A stretch of DNA of 64,000 nt, taken from assembly GCA_947488905.1 (NCBI GenBank), contig CANLBJ010000007.1:124001-188000 (forward strand). Reading direction: 5' to 3'. The stretch's first letter is position 1; every line of letters starts with the position of its first letter. The stretch comes from Ulvibacter algarum (GTDB taxonomy: Bacteria; Bacteroidota; Bacteroidia; Flavobacteriales; Flavobacteriaceae). Position numbers and translations under genes: made by a program. Below, one piece after another: positions 53,020 through 61,671 of the stretch. The notes under the pieces were generated by a model that was not told where the DNA came from, did not search any database, and worked only from the letters and a program-made list of their open reading frames with translations.

Positions 53020-53057
53020 AAAAAAAAACCGCCAAGTTTTAAAAAAAAACTTGGCGG
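53020..53057 (-). terminator. asnB attenuator terminator hairpin
   Basis: On the minus strand CCGCCAAGTTT / AAACTTGGCGG (11-bp stem) is followed by nine T, 106 bases before the asnB ATG. The 5' arm CAAGTTT can instead pair with AAACTTG at 53075-53082, just after the leader stop, forming an antiterminator. Confidence 0.82.
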
Positions 53058-53084
53058 CTATATATTTTAGGGTACAAGTTTCTG

Positions 53085-53138
53085 TTACGTCTTTGCGTTA
53101 TTATTATTGAAATTATTATTTATAACAGATGTAAACAT
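53085..53138 (-). CDS. asnB leader peptide (Asn-rich, 17 aa)
   Basis: ATG at 53138 opens a 17-codon frame, MFTSVINNNFNNNNAKT, ending at TAA 53085. Seven of 17 codons are Asn (six AAT, one AAC) and they are clustered near the end. The stop is 28 bases before the terminator hairpin. Low Asn-tRNA charging would stall the ribosome on these codons, leaving AAACTTG free to pair with the 5' arm of the terminator. With ample Asn the ribosome reaches the stop, covers AAACTTG, and the terminator forms. This is textbook amino-acid attenuation; experimental proof is lacking. Confidence 0.8.
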   Translation of the reverse strand: MFTSVINNNFNNNNAKT

Positions 53139-53166
53139 TACTTGTGTTTTTTCTTTATTGATGTTT

Positions 53167-53196
53167 CAAATTTAGGAAAATATTTTAACTGTGCAA
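53167..53196 (-). promoter_or_regulatory. Promoter of the asnB leader transcript
   Basis: On the minus strand TTG (53194-53196), exactly 19 bases, then TAAATTTG (53167-53174), a full match to the Bacteroidota TTG-N19-TAnnTTTG promoter. Transcription would start near 53160, about 20 bases before the leader ATG. The gap 53197-53410 beyond it holds nothing recognised. Confidence 0.75.
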
Positions 53197-53410
53197 GTTA
53201 TGCAGTGTTTTTTCTGAAATATTAAATTTGAAAACACATTATTTTTTAAATTAAATTCTAAGTCTCCTCAAACGCAGTTGAGAGGTTTTACGGTGCTAAC
53301 AGCGTGTTTTTTAAGCCAGTTTTAATGTGTGAGTTTTGGTCAAGAATATAGAGTAGCTTACCCAAGGAGGTCTCGACGGCGCTCGACCAGACACCTTTAC
53401 CACTTCAAAT

Positions 53411-53902
53411 TTAGCTTTGGTAAAGACTTTTAACCCTTTTTAAATCTAAGGTGTCGTTAAGCTCATAAAAATTTTCCAACTGCCATTTTTGTGTGCGAAT
53501 GGCTTGTTTACTAATAGCAACATCCCAAATAGGGTATACTCTAAAACCTCTTTTCCCTTCTCTAATTTCAGTAGAAATAATACCTTTTTTAATAAGTATA
53601 GATTTAGGAAAAACAAATTGACCTAGTTTATCATCTGCCATAACATTGATGATATAAAAATCAAAATCATCGTGAATGTCAAATGGTGCAATGGGACCTT
53701 GAGGTGTTCTTTTCCAGAAGGTGACAAACTGCCCCACTTTTTTTGGTGTAATCTTAGAAGACCTACTTATCACCTTTAAATTGTTTAATTGAAACTGGCA
53801 GGCGTCGTATTCTTTGCTTTCTTTTTCAATTGTTAGATCTGTAACCTTAAAACCGCAAGGTTTGTAGATATTGGTTTTGATTATTGATAAAAAGTGATTC
53901 AT
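53411..53902 (-). CDS. MepB-family protein
   Basis: The 163-aa protein matches the MepB pattern: IYKPCGFKVTDLTIEKESKEYDACQFQLNNLKVISRSSKITPKKVGQFVTFWKR, then GPIAPFDIHDDFDFYIINVM and GFRVYPIWDVAISKQAIRTQKWQLENFYEL. MepB is named from the S. aureus mepRAB locus, but its activity is not known. It stands alone on the minus strand. Confidence 0.82.
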   Translation of the reverse strand: MNHFLSIIKTNIYKPCGFKVTDLTIEKESKEYDACQFQLNNLKVISRSSKITPKKVGQFVTFWKRTPQGPIAPFDIHDDFDFYIINVMADDKLGQFVFPKSILIKKGIISTEIREGKRGFRVYPIWDVAISKQAIRTQKWQLENFYELNDTLDLKRVKSLYQS

Positions 53903-53960
53903 ACTATTATAAATAAGAAGCTATTGCCAGAAAGATAAATAAAGAATTTGTGGTAAAAAA

Positions 53961-53991
53961 AAACGTCTCATGCTTAAAGTCTGAGACGTTT
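53961..53991 (-). terminator. Terminator after the E1 dehydrogenase gene
   Basis: Stem aaacgtctca / tgagacgttt, 10 bp, with a T-run on the minus strand, about 20 bases after the stop. Confidence 0.82.
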
Positions 53992-54009
53992 AGATATTAT
54001 CAATAAAGG

Positions 54010-56424
54010 CTATCTTAATGAAGGATACGCCTCTGGGTTTGCTTCATTCATCATTGCATATACTTTTTCAAACACATCTTCTGTAGATGGTTTACTAAAG
54101 TAATCACCATCTGTACCATAAGCTGGTCTGTGTGGCTTTGCTGCTAATGTTTGTGGTTTACTGTCTAAAAATTTATAACCATCTTGATTATCTACTATTT
54201 CAGAAAGAATATATGCAGAAGCACCTCCTGGAACATCTTCATCAATAACTAGTAAACGGTTTGTCTTCTTAACACTCTCTACCATTTGTTTATTAATATC
54301 AAGCGGGAGTAATGATTGTACATCAATAACCTCTGCATCAATACCTACTTGTTGTAATTCTTTTGCTGCCTGCATTACAATACGTAGCGTACTACCGTAA
54401 GAAACTAGTGTAATATCGCTACCTTCTTTTATGGTTTCTACAACACCTATTGGTGTTCTAAACTCACCAAGGTTAGTAGGTAGTTTCTCTTTTAAACGGT
54501 ACCCGTTAAGACACTCAATGATAAGACCTGGCTCATCTGTCTCTAACAATGTGTTATAAAAACCAGCGGCTTTTGTCATATCTCTAGGCACGAGAATGTA
54601 CATACCACGCAATAGGTGAATTAATCCTCCCATTTGCGATCCACTATGCCAGATTCCTTCAAGTCTGTGGCCACGTGTACGTACAATAAGCGGCGCTTTT
54701 TGTTGTCCTTTTGTTCTGTATTGTACCGTTACAAGATCATCACTCATAATCTGTAAGGCATACAAAATATAATCTAGGTATTGTATTTCTGCAATAGGGC
54801 GTAGGCCTCTCATTGCCATTCCAATACCTTGACCAAGAATAGTTGCTTCTCTAATACCGCAATCGCTCACACGAAGGTCGCCGTATTTTTCTTGCATTCC
54901 TTCTAGTCCTTGATTTACATCACCTATCTCACCAGCATCTTCTCCAAAAATTAAAACTTCTGGATGTTTACTAAAAATAGCATCAAAGTTATCACGTAAT
55001 ACCATACGCGCATCTACATCTTCTGCACTAGTATCATAGGTAGGTTTTACTTCTTGAATATCTGTAGCTTTTACTTTAGCTTCACTATAAAGATGGCTGC
55101 TATATTTAGGCTGTACTGTTTCAAAATAGTTATTTAACCAATCTTGAATTTGTCCTTTTTCTGCAGAGCTTTCAGAAACTACATAACGTAATGCTTTACG
55201 CACCGTTGCTGCAATTTTACCACGATTAGGTTCTGTGTCACCTGCTAGGTCATTTTTAAGTTTCTCAATAAAGACTTTATTGCTAGAGCTCTCTGCAAGG
55301 TTAGTAAGTAATGTAAGCGCTTCCTGTTGTTCTTGTTGTTGTGGTGTAATAAAAGCAGACCAAGCGGCTTTTTTACCTTCACGTACTTGTTTTTTAATGT
55401 CTTTGTCAATCGCATCAAGTTCTTCTTCTGATGCAAAGTTGTTCTCTAACACCCATTTTCTAAACTGTACATTACAGTCATACTCACGCTCCCAAGATAA
55501 TCTATCTTGACTCTTGTAACGCTCGTGTGATCCAGATGTAGAGTGCCCTTGTGGTTGTGTAAGTTCTTTTACGTGCACTAAAACAGGTACGTGCTCTTCA
55601 CGAGCAATTTTACCTGCTTTCTGGTATGCTTCTACAAGTTCTGCATAGTTCCAGCCAGTTACTCTAATAATCTCATAACCTTTACCGTGCTCATCTCTTT
55701 GAAATCCTTTTAAGACTTCAGATATGTTTTCTTTTGTTGTTTGATGTCTAGCGTGTACAGAAATACCGTACTCATCATCCCAAACACTCATAACCATTGG
55801 TACTTGTAAAACACCAGCAGCGTTAATAGTTTCCCAGAATAAACCTTCACTTGTACTTGCGTTACCTATTGTACCCCAAGCAACTTCATTACCTTTATCA
55901 GATAAATTGCTGAAATTTTCTAGACCTTTTACTTGTCTAAATATTTTTGAAGCTTGTGCTAGCCCTAATAATCTAGGCATCTGTCCTGCGGTAGGAGAGA
56001 TGTCTGCACTACTGTTTTTTTGTTCGGCTAGGTTTCTCCAGCTTCCGTCTTCGTTAATAGATTTTGTAGCAAAGTGCCCACCCATCTGGCGACCTGCACT
56101 CATTGGGTCTGCACCTGTGTTTGTATCACCATACAATCCTGCAAAGAATTGTTGTATGGTTAATTCACCAATAGCCATCATAAAAGTTTGGTCACGGTAA
56201 TACCCACTACGCCAGTCTCCGTTTTTAAAAGCCTTTGCCCAAGCAAGTTGCGGTATTTCTTTACCATCACCAAAAATTCCGAATTTTGCTTTTCCTGTCA
56301 ATACTTCTCGACGTCCTAAAAGGCTACATTCTCTACTGGTTACAGCAAGTTTATAGTCTTTAATTACTTCAGTTTTAAAGTCTTCGAAAGATAAATTTGA
56401 ATCGATTTTTTGGTCTGTTTTCAT
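54010..56424 (-). CDS. 2-oxoacid dehydrogenase E1, fused alpha and beta subunits (branched-chain type)
   Basis: The 804-aa protein contains a thiamine-diphosphate E1-alpha half (GDGKEIPQLAWAKAF, YYRDQTFMMAIGELT, NEVAWGTIGNASTSEGLFWETINAAGVLQVPMVMSVWDDEYGISV, HVKELTQPQGHSTSGSHERYKS) and an E1-beta half from about residue 470 (MVLRDNFDAIFSKHPEVLIFGEDAGEIGDVNQGLEGMQEKYG, PLIVRTRGHRLEGIWHSGSQMGGL, VIDVQSLLPLD). It decarboxylates branched-chain 2-oxoacids and feeds acyl-CoA to branched fatty acids, abundant in this group. The E2 and E3 genes are elsewhere. The fusion is usual in Bacteroidota. Confidence 0.9.
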   Translation of the reverse strand: MKTDQKIDSNLSFEDFKTEVIKDYKLAVTSRECSLLGRREVLTGKAKFGIFGDGKEIPQLAWAKAFKNGDWRSGYYRDQTFMMAIGELTIQQFFAGLYGDTNTGADPMSAGRQMGGHFATKSINEDGSWRNLAEQKNSSADISPTAGQMPRLLGLAQASKIFRQVKGLENFSNLSDKGNEVAWGTIGNASTSEGLFWETINAAGVLQVPMVMSVWDDEYGISVHARHQTTKENISEVLKGFQRDEHGKGYEIIRVTGWNYAELVEAYQKAGKIAREEHVPVLVHVKELTQPQGHSTSGSHERYKSQDRLSWEREYDCNVQFRKWVLENNFASEEELDAIDKDIKKQVREGKKAAWSAFITPQQQEQQEALTLLTNLAESSSNKVFIEKLKNDLAGDTEPNRGKIAATVRKALRYVVSESSAEKGQIQDWLNNYFETVQPKYSSHLYSEAKVKATDIQEVKPTYDTSAEDVDARMVLRDNFDAIFSKHPEVLIFGEDAGEIGDVNQGLEGMQEKYGDLRVSDCGIREATILGQGIGMAMRGLRPIAEIQYLDYILYALQIMSDDLVTVQYRTKGQQKAPLIVRTRGHRLEGIWHSGSQMGGLIHLLRGMYILVPRDMTKAAGFYNTLLETDEPGLIIECLNGYRLKEKLPTNLGEFRTPIGVVETIKEGSDITLVSYGSTLRIVMQAAKELQQVGIDAEVIDVQSLLPLDINKQMVESVKKTNRLLVIDEDVPGGASAYILSEIVDNQDGYKFLDSKPQTLAAKPHRPAYGTDGDYFSKPSTEDVFEKVYAMMNEANPEAYPSLR

Positions 56425-56530
56425 ACGGTGTTATTAGGATTACAAAAATAGGTAAAAAGCAAGCTTGAAACAATGCTAAAGTTTTGCTAAATTCTTAATA
56501 TTTCCGAAGAAAACTTGTGGATGCTATAAT

Positions 56531-56746
56531 CTAACCCCTTATTTTAACGATTAGAATACGAATCAATAATAGAAACGGGGTTCCATGTAATAATACATCA
56601 AACCAGTCTTTTAAAACCATACCTTTTGCACCGCCGGCAATCCATTTAAGTTTCCCCCAAATATGTGGTTCTGGGAAAAATGGCGCTAAACCTAAGGTTA
56701 AGCAAAGTAGTAGTATTAGTTTCCAGTTGTTGAGTAAGTCTTTCAT
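56531..56746 (-). CDS. Small conserved-looking membrane protein
   Basis: The 71-aa protein has two helices (NWKLILLLCLTLGLAPFF and LHGTPFLLLIRILIVKIRG) joined by PEPHIWGKLKWIAGGAKGMVLKDWFDVL. The compositional order and clean ATG support coding. No function known; it lies between the E1 gene and an outer-membrane protein gene. Confidence 0.65.
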   Translation of the reverse strand: MKDLLNNWKLILLLCLTLGLAPFFPEPHIWGKLKWIAGGAKGMVLKDWFDVLLHGTPFLLLIRILIVKIRG

Positions 56747-56832
56747 TTTTTGAGTTTTGGGCCTTGAGCTATTAGCTTTAAGATTAGCTGCTTTAATCTA
56801 TACTCTCTAAACGCAGCGTTCTATCTTCTCTT

Positions 56833-59652
56833 TTAATACCATTCTCTACTAAATAGCCTGAAAAGTGTGCTAGGAGTGAGGGTTACTATAAAACGTATTC
56901 TTTCATCATAATTAGGTAAGCCAGGTTCCCAGCCTAAACTAGAGTACATAGGAAAATACAATTCAAAATAATCTGCTACTAAACTGAGTCTAATACCAGA
57001 GTCAAAAACAGCTTTTGTACCTTGATTTTTGTTACCTACCAAGCCTGCGTCACCGTAGGCATAAATCCATTTCCAGATGTTTGTACTGGCGTTTACTGTA
57101 GTCATCCAACTATTTGCAAATGCTGGTTCAAGTTGTGATTTAAAGCCACCTTCTGCTACAATTAATTGCTGACTAAAAAGCCCACTGTCTTCACTACGCC
57201 CATAATAATTATAATCAAAAAGATAATCTGTAGGGCGGTCTAGTGCAAAGCTAAAAAAGTCTCCACTACTGTTGGTTTCATTAAATATAAAGGCCCCAGC
57301 AAAAGCTCTCACATTAAGCTGTCTGTTGTTTAAAAAGAGCTTACGGTAACTAAAAGTAGTTGATATTTTACTGAAATTTGAAGACAACTCATAATCTACT
57401 TTACCTCTAAAATAGTTAATCAAATTAGGGTTAGAATAGTTATAGTTTAAGTTAAATACACTGTAATTAGGATCTTGATTGGGGTCATTAGGATTTTTAT
57501 CTCTAAAAACGTTTATGCTTCTAATGTTGATATACTGTTTTTCATTATCACGTAGATCATCGTTTCTAAAAGCGAAGGTCATAAATGGAGTTACCCTCTT
57601 ATAAAAAAGGTCTTCATTATAAGAAAATCTATTTCCAGAAATCCCCATTCTAATAGAGTAAGGAGCATTTTCTTCATAAATTTTAGTGTAAATAATATTA
57701 CCGCTACCCACAATAGTTTTTGACCCAAAACCATATTGTGGTTCAAATTTATATTGCAGAGGTTTAGGCAGTAACGTTTTGTTATAAAACTTAAAACCAG
57801 TGGTGACACCGTCATATAAATTATACTCAATAACTGGCATTACAAATAGTTGATTAAATTGCTCGTCTTGAACATCTTGAAACAGCCTAAACTGAACAGG
57901 ACGATTAATGAGACCACCTATTTTTCTGTAATTATTACGGTTGTTAGTTTCTGGAATTGCTTGTTCTTGGTTAAGTACAAACTTCTTAACACCCGCTCTA
58001 TTAAATGCTATTGTGGTAGTAGAGTCAAAGGGCTCTGTCCATTGTTTTGCGAGTATCTCGCCTTGTTTATTTAAGGCGTATACAGACACTGGCATCTGGT
58101 TATTAAACTTGTTTTTTATGGTGAGTGTTAAAGAATCATTACTCTTTTTTACTGCCGAAATTTTAAAATCAATAAGTGTTCTTTTGTTTACAAACTCTTC
58201 AAAAAACCAACTTGTAGGTAAGTCTGTGGCGGCATTAACCATTTTTTGAAAAGTATCAACATTCGCAATTTTTAGATTTTGTGAAGTATGAAATTGTTTA
58301 ATAACTCTATCAAGTTTTTCTTTACCAATATAGTCTGCAAGATAGGTGAGGCCCTCTGCGCCATAATACCCCTGTGCAATATTCTGATTAAACTTAAGTA
58401 AAGAATCTTGAGGCGTGTTTAGTGATTGGTGTAAATTATTACGTGCCATATTTTGATATAATATGGGGTATTGATCATTAAACTCAAGATCTGAAAGGTG
58501 CGACCACTTTATTACCCAAATATTACTTAATGCGCCTATAATTTTTTGATTAGGATAATAAGTGTCTACATATTCTTTTAATAGATAGATATGTATGGCG
58601 TCTTTTAACCAATACTCTTCTCTAGGGTTAAGAACTAAGGTGTTGTCAAGATATACCTTTGTTATAGCTTTAAAATGCTCTAAGTCAAACTCAAAGCCAC
58701 TAGGAAAAGGGCTAATAAAATCTGGTAGTTGATTAAAACCATACACAGGATTTCTTTTATATTCTTGATTTGAGATTAAGAGTTCTTTATGAGGGTAAGC
58801 ACCAAGTTTTGAGTCAATAAAATGAACAATTCTATCAATAATTAACGCTCTGTTTTGAGGTGGCAATTTAACTTCTGGTATCCCAGTGATTACAGTAACC
58901 TTATCTGTCTGGTAGGTGTCAAAATCTTGTTTATTTTTAGATACATGAATGTGTAGTTTTACACGATTATCACCAGATAAGCTGGTAGTCTTAATACCAG
59001 ACACAGTACTCTCGCTGACATTGTCTAAATCTGAGAATAAGGTGTAAGCTATGGGGTAGCTAAAATTGACATTTACATTTGTGGGCGCTAGATATAAATC
59101 ACCAATATCTTTATTACTATATGATCGCCAAGCATCGTTTTTAAAAACAGCTGGAGATATATACCAGTATCTCAAATGATAATCACCATCGCGAGTTACA
59201 CCAAAACGGGTAAATCTATCTTGTGATATTTTTATAGTATAAGAAAGGTTAACAGTTACTGTCTTGTCTGATAAAAGAGGTTTTTTAAGTGTAACAATTA
59301 ATAGGTCTGCTTCTTTACCTCTAGACCAAGTAAGTGGTTCACCGTCATTAGAGAGTATTGAGTGAATAGTAGTCTTACCTCTATCTTCATCTTTTTGAAA
59401 ATGAAATTGACGTTCATAATCTTCTGCAAAACGTGTGGCTAGGGGAGTGGTCTTATCACTAAAACTGTTTGCCCAATCATTAAAATGAATCTCACTTAAT
59501 GGGCGAGAATTTGTGTTTTTAAATTGTACTTCTTGCTGTATAGTTATCTCTTGTGTCTCTATATTTAAAGACGCATTGATGTCCATCTTTTGCTGCGCAA
59601 ATAATGATGAAAATATAAAAAGAGCAATTATACAAGTAAGAAGCCTAGTCAT
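56833..59652 (-). CDS. M1-like (gluzincin-fold) protein fused to a C-terminal outer-membrane barrel
   Basis: The 939-aa protein has a signal peptide (LTCIIALFIFSSLFAQQ), an M1-aminopeptidase-like N-terminal beta domain (INASLNIETQEITIQQEVQFKN) and a helical domain. Where M1 enzymes have HExxH, this has DLEHFKAITKVYLDN and later EEYWLKDAIHIYLLKEY, so the zinc ligands are not conserved. From about residue 590 beta-barrel strands follow (DGVTTGFKFYN to TLFRLFSREWY), ending in an aromatic residue as outer-membrane barrels do. A surface-anchored non-catalytic peptidase-like protein is likely. Confidence 0.75.
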   Translation of the reverse strand: MTRLLTCIIALFIFSSLFAQQKMDINASLNIETQEITIQQEVQFKNTNSRPLSEIHFNDWANSFSDKTTPLATRFAEDYERQFHFQKDEDRGKTTIHSILSNDGEPLTWSRGKEADLLIVTLKKPLLSDKTVTVNLSYTIKISQDRFTRFGVTRDGDYHLRYWYISPAVFKNDAWRSYSNKDIGDLYLAPTNVNVNFSYPIAYTLFSDLDNVSESTVSGIKTTSLSGDNRVKLHIHVSKNKQDFDTYQTDKVTVITGIPEVKLPPQNRALIIDRIVHFIDSKLGAYPHKELLISNQEYKRNPVYGFNQLPDFISPFPSGFEFDLEHFKAITKVYLDNTLVLNPREEYWLKDAIHIYLLKEYVDTYYPNQKIIGALSNIWVIKWSHLSDLEFNDQYPILYQNMARNNLHQSLNTPQDSLLKFNQNIAQGYYGAEGLTYLADYIGKEKLDRVIKQFHTSQNLKIANVDTFQKMVNAATDLPTSWFFEEFVNKRTLIDFKISAVKKSNDSLTLTIKNKFNNQMPVSVYALNKQGEILAKQWTEPFDSTTTIAFNRAGVKKFVLNQEQAIPETNNRNNYRKIGGLINRPVQFRLFQDVQDEQFNQLFVMPVIEYNLYDGVTTGFKFYNKTLLPKPLQYKFEPQYGFGSKTIVGSGNIIYTKIYEENAPYSIRMGISGNRFSYNEDLFYKRVTPFMTFAFRNDDLRDNEKQYINIRSINVFRDKNPNDPNQDPNYSVFNLNYNYSNPNLINYFRGKVDYELSSNFSKISTTFSYRKLFLNNRQLNVRAFAGAFIFNETNSSGDFFSFALDRPTDYLFDYNYYGRSEDSGLFSQQLIVAEGGFKSQLEPAFANSWMTTVNASTNIWKWIYAYGDAGLVGNKNQGTKAVFDSGIRLSLVADYFELYFPMYSSLGWEPGLPNYDERIRFIVTLTPSTLFRLFSREWY

Positions 59653-60897
59653 CTAACGCTTTATAAATTTTAACGTAGGGAGATTAGAGTCCTTAGAGTT
59701 AATAAAATAGATTCCTGAAGGTAAACCAGAAACATTTATAGTTTGAGAACTATTTGTGCTCAACGTTCTGTTTGCAATTGTTTGCCCAAGTGTATTTGAG
59801 ATCTCTATGTTTTGATTGTTTACTATTTCAGAAGAAACAGAAAGCGTGATATTATCTGTAACCAGTGTTTTTTCTAAATACCAAGAAATTTGTGGTGTGT
59901 AAGTCTCATTAGCTAGCACAAAAGTCTGATCTGTTTGTAGTGTTAAAACTACCGGTAAGTGATCGCTCATATTATATAAGCGACTACGTGTAGTTTGTGA
60001 AAACTCTCCTGTACAAGAGGTGTCATTTATATCAAGGTTATAACAGTTACCGTTATTACCATAAGACTTATAGGTGTTATCTATATATTGTAAGTTAGGA
60101 TTACTAAACATATTTTCTGATAATAAAATAAAGTCAAAACGATCATCAAGACCACCACCTGCTCCAGCGCCAAAACCACCAGAACTTACACGTGTGCTTT
60201 GGGTGTGTATTGCTGTAAAGCTCTCATTATTATTCCAATCTCCAGGCGTGTCTATAGGGTCTTTTATAACAATGGCATTAGTTGGGTCAAGTAATTCTTG
60301 GTATCCATCTTCATCAGATTCATATAAGTTAAGATCTCCAGAAAATATAACATTACTATTTGCTGGTAATGTAGCAAGGTAATCTGTAAACTCTGTTATC
60401 ATGTCAAGTCTAAGTGCCTCATTAGCATTACCGTCGCTTGATTTTAAGTGAGCTACAAAAATGTTTATATCTATAGGATTATTCTCCATATCTACAGTTT
60501 GTAATCTCAATACATAATGATTGATATCTCTCACAGTAGTTGTAATAATATTTTGCTCTATTAAATTAAATCTTGATGTACGATAGAATAAGTTTTGTTG
60601 TAACTCACCATCGCCAGACTGATTAATAACAAAAGGAGCAGCACTGTAAGAATTAATATTTCCGTTTAAAGAAAAGTCTAAGATATCATTGCTACCATCA
60701 TTAGACTCTAACTCACAAACCATAAATATATCTGGGCTATAATCTTCTAGTATATTTTGTAAAATAGTTCTTCTATTTGCTGGTGAAGCAGAAGGATACT
60801 CTAAAAGATTATAAAACATGGTGTTAATAGTCTCTTGGCTAAACAAGGTAGCAGAAACTAAAACTAAAAGGAATGTGAGTATGTGTTGTCTAAGCAT
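59653..60897 (-). CDS. Secreted endonuclease/exonuclease/phosphatase-family protein with T9SS sorting domain
   Basis: The 414-aa protein has a signal peptide (ILTFLLVLVSATLFSQ) and the EEP fold: MFYNLLEYPSA, PDIFMVCELES with the metal-binding Glu, VAHLKSSDGN, IFSGDLNLYESD, RFDFILLSENM and YNMSDHLPVVLTL with the C-terminal DH. The last ~80 residues (SVSSEIVNNQNIEISNTLGQTIANRTLSTNSSQTINVSGLPSGIYFINSK...LKFIKR) form a type A T9SS sorting domain. It should be released or attached at the surface and may degrade extracellular DNA or phosphoesters. The next gene starts directly after it. Confidence 0.88.
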   Translation of the reverse strand: MLRQHILTFLLVLVSATLFSQETINTMFYNLLEYPSASPANRRTILQNILEDYSPDIFMVCELESNDGSNDILDFSLNGNINSYSAAPFVINQSGDGELQQNLFYRTSRFNLIEQNIITTTVRDINHYVLRLQTVDMENNPIDINIFVAHLKSSDGNANEALRLDMITEFTDYLATLPANSNVIFSGDLNLYESDEDGYQELLDPTNAIVIKDPIDTPGDWNNNESFTAIHTQSTRVSSGGFGAGAGGGLDDRFDFILLSENMFSNPNLQYIDNTYKSYGNNGNCYNLDINDTSCTGEFSQTTRSRLYNMSDHLPVVLTLQTDQTFVLANETYTPQISWYLEKTLVTDNITLSVSSEIVNNQNIEISNTLGQTIANRTLSTNSSQTINVSGLPSGIYFINSKDSNLPTLKFIKR

Positions 60898-60916
60898 TGG
60901 GTGGGATAATTTGGTT

Positions 60917-61606
60917 CTAGAAATTAGGGCTGTGTTCAGATTTGTTATAGAAATTATTAAGTATTTCTAGTACTTCATCTTCTGTGTCTACTAGATGTAT
61001 AAGGTCTAGGTCACCAGGACTTATGTTGTTGTTAGCTTCTAATACAGTTGTTTTAATCCAGTCAAGTAATCCAGACCAAAATGCTGTACTCACTAAAATG
61101 ATAGGGAATTTATCAATTTTATGAGTTTGGATTAATGTAAATGCCTCAAAAAACTCATCAAGAGTACCCATACCACCTGGCATAACTACAAAACCTTGAG
61201 AGTATTTAACAAACATTACTTTTCTAACAAAGAAGTAATCAAAGTCAATACTTTTATCACTATCTATATATGGGTTGTCATGTTGCTCAAAAGGGAGTGT
61301 GATGTTGAGCCCAACAGAAGTACCTCCTGCTAAGTGAGCACCTTTATTACCAGCCTCCATAATACCGGGACCACCACCTGTAATCACACCATAACCGTTT
61401 TCGGTTATTTTTTTTGCAATACTTTCTGCTAGTTTATAATATTTATGGTCTGGCTTTGTACGAGCAGAACCAAAAATAGAAACACAAGGCCCTATTTTAC
61501 TCATTTTCTCGTAACCGTTAACAAACTCACCCATAATTTTAAAAATAGCCCAAGAGTCATTTGTTTTTACTTCATTCCAGTTTTTGTGATGTCTTTCGTT
61601 TCTCAT
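60917..61606 (-). CDS. LOG-family protein (nucleotide 5'-monophosphate phosphoribohydrolase type)
   Basis: The 229-aa cytosolic protein has VSIFGSARTKPDHKYYKLA, GYGVITGGGPGIMEAGNKGAHLAGGTSVGLNITLPFE and FVVMPGGMGTLDEFFEAFTLIQ. The PGGxGTxxE motif is the LOG catalytic signature. Family members release the base from nucleoside monophosphates. Physiological substrate is not clear in this group. Confidence 0.88.
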   Translation of the reverse strand: MRNERHHKNWNEVKTNDSWAIFKIMGEFVNGYEKMSKIGPCVSIFGSARTKPDHKYYKLAESIAKKITENGYGVITGGGPGIMEAGNKGAHLAGGTSVGLNITLPFEQHDNPYIDSDKSIDFDYFFVRKVMFVKYSQGFVVMPGGMGTLDEFFEAFTLIQTHKIDKFPIILVSTAFWSGLLDWIKTTVLEANNNISPGDLDLIHLVDTEDEVLEILNNFYNKSEHSPNF

Positions 61607-61671
61607 AGTTTTTTATGTAGTGCTTTTAGCAAAGATGCATGATAATTTAAAAAATAGTCAAGCTTTTAACG

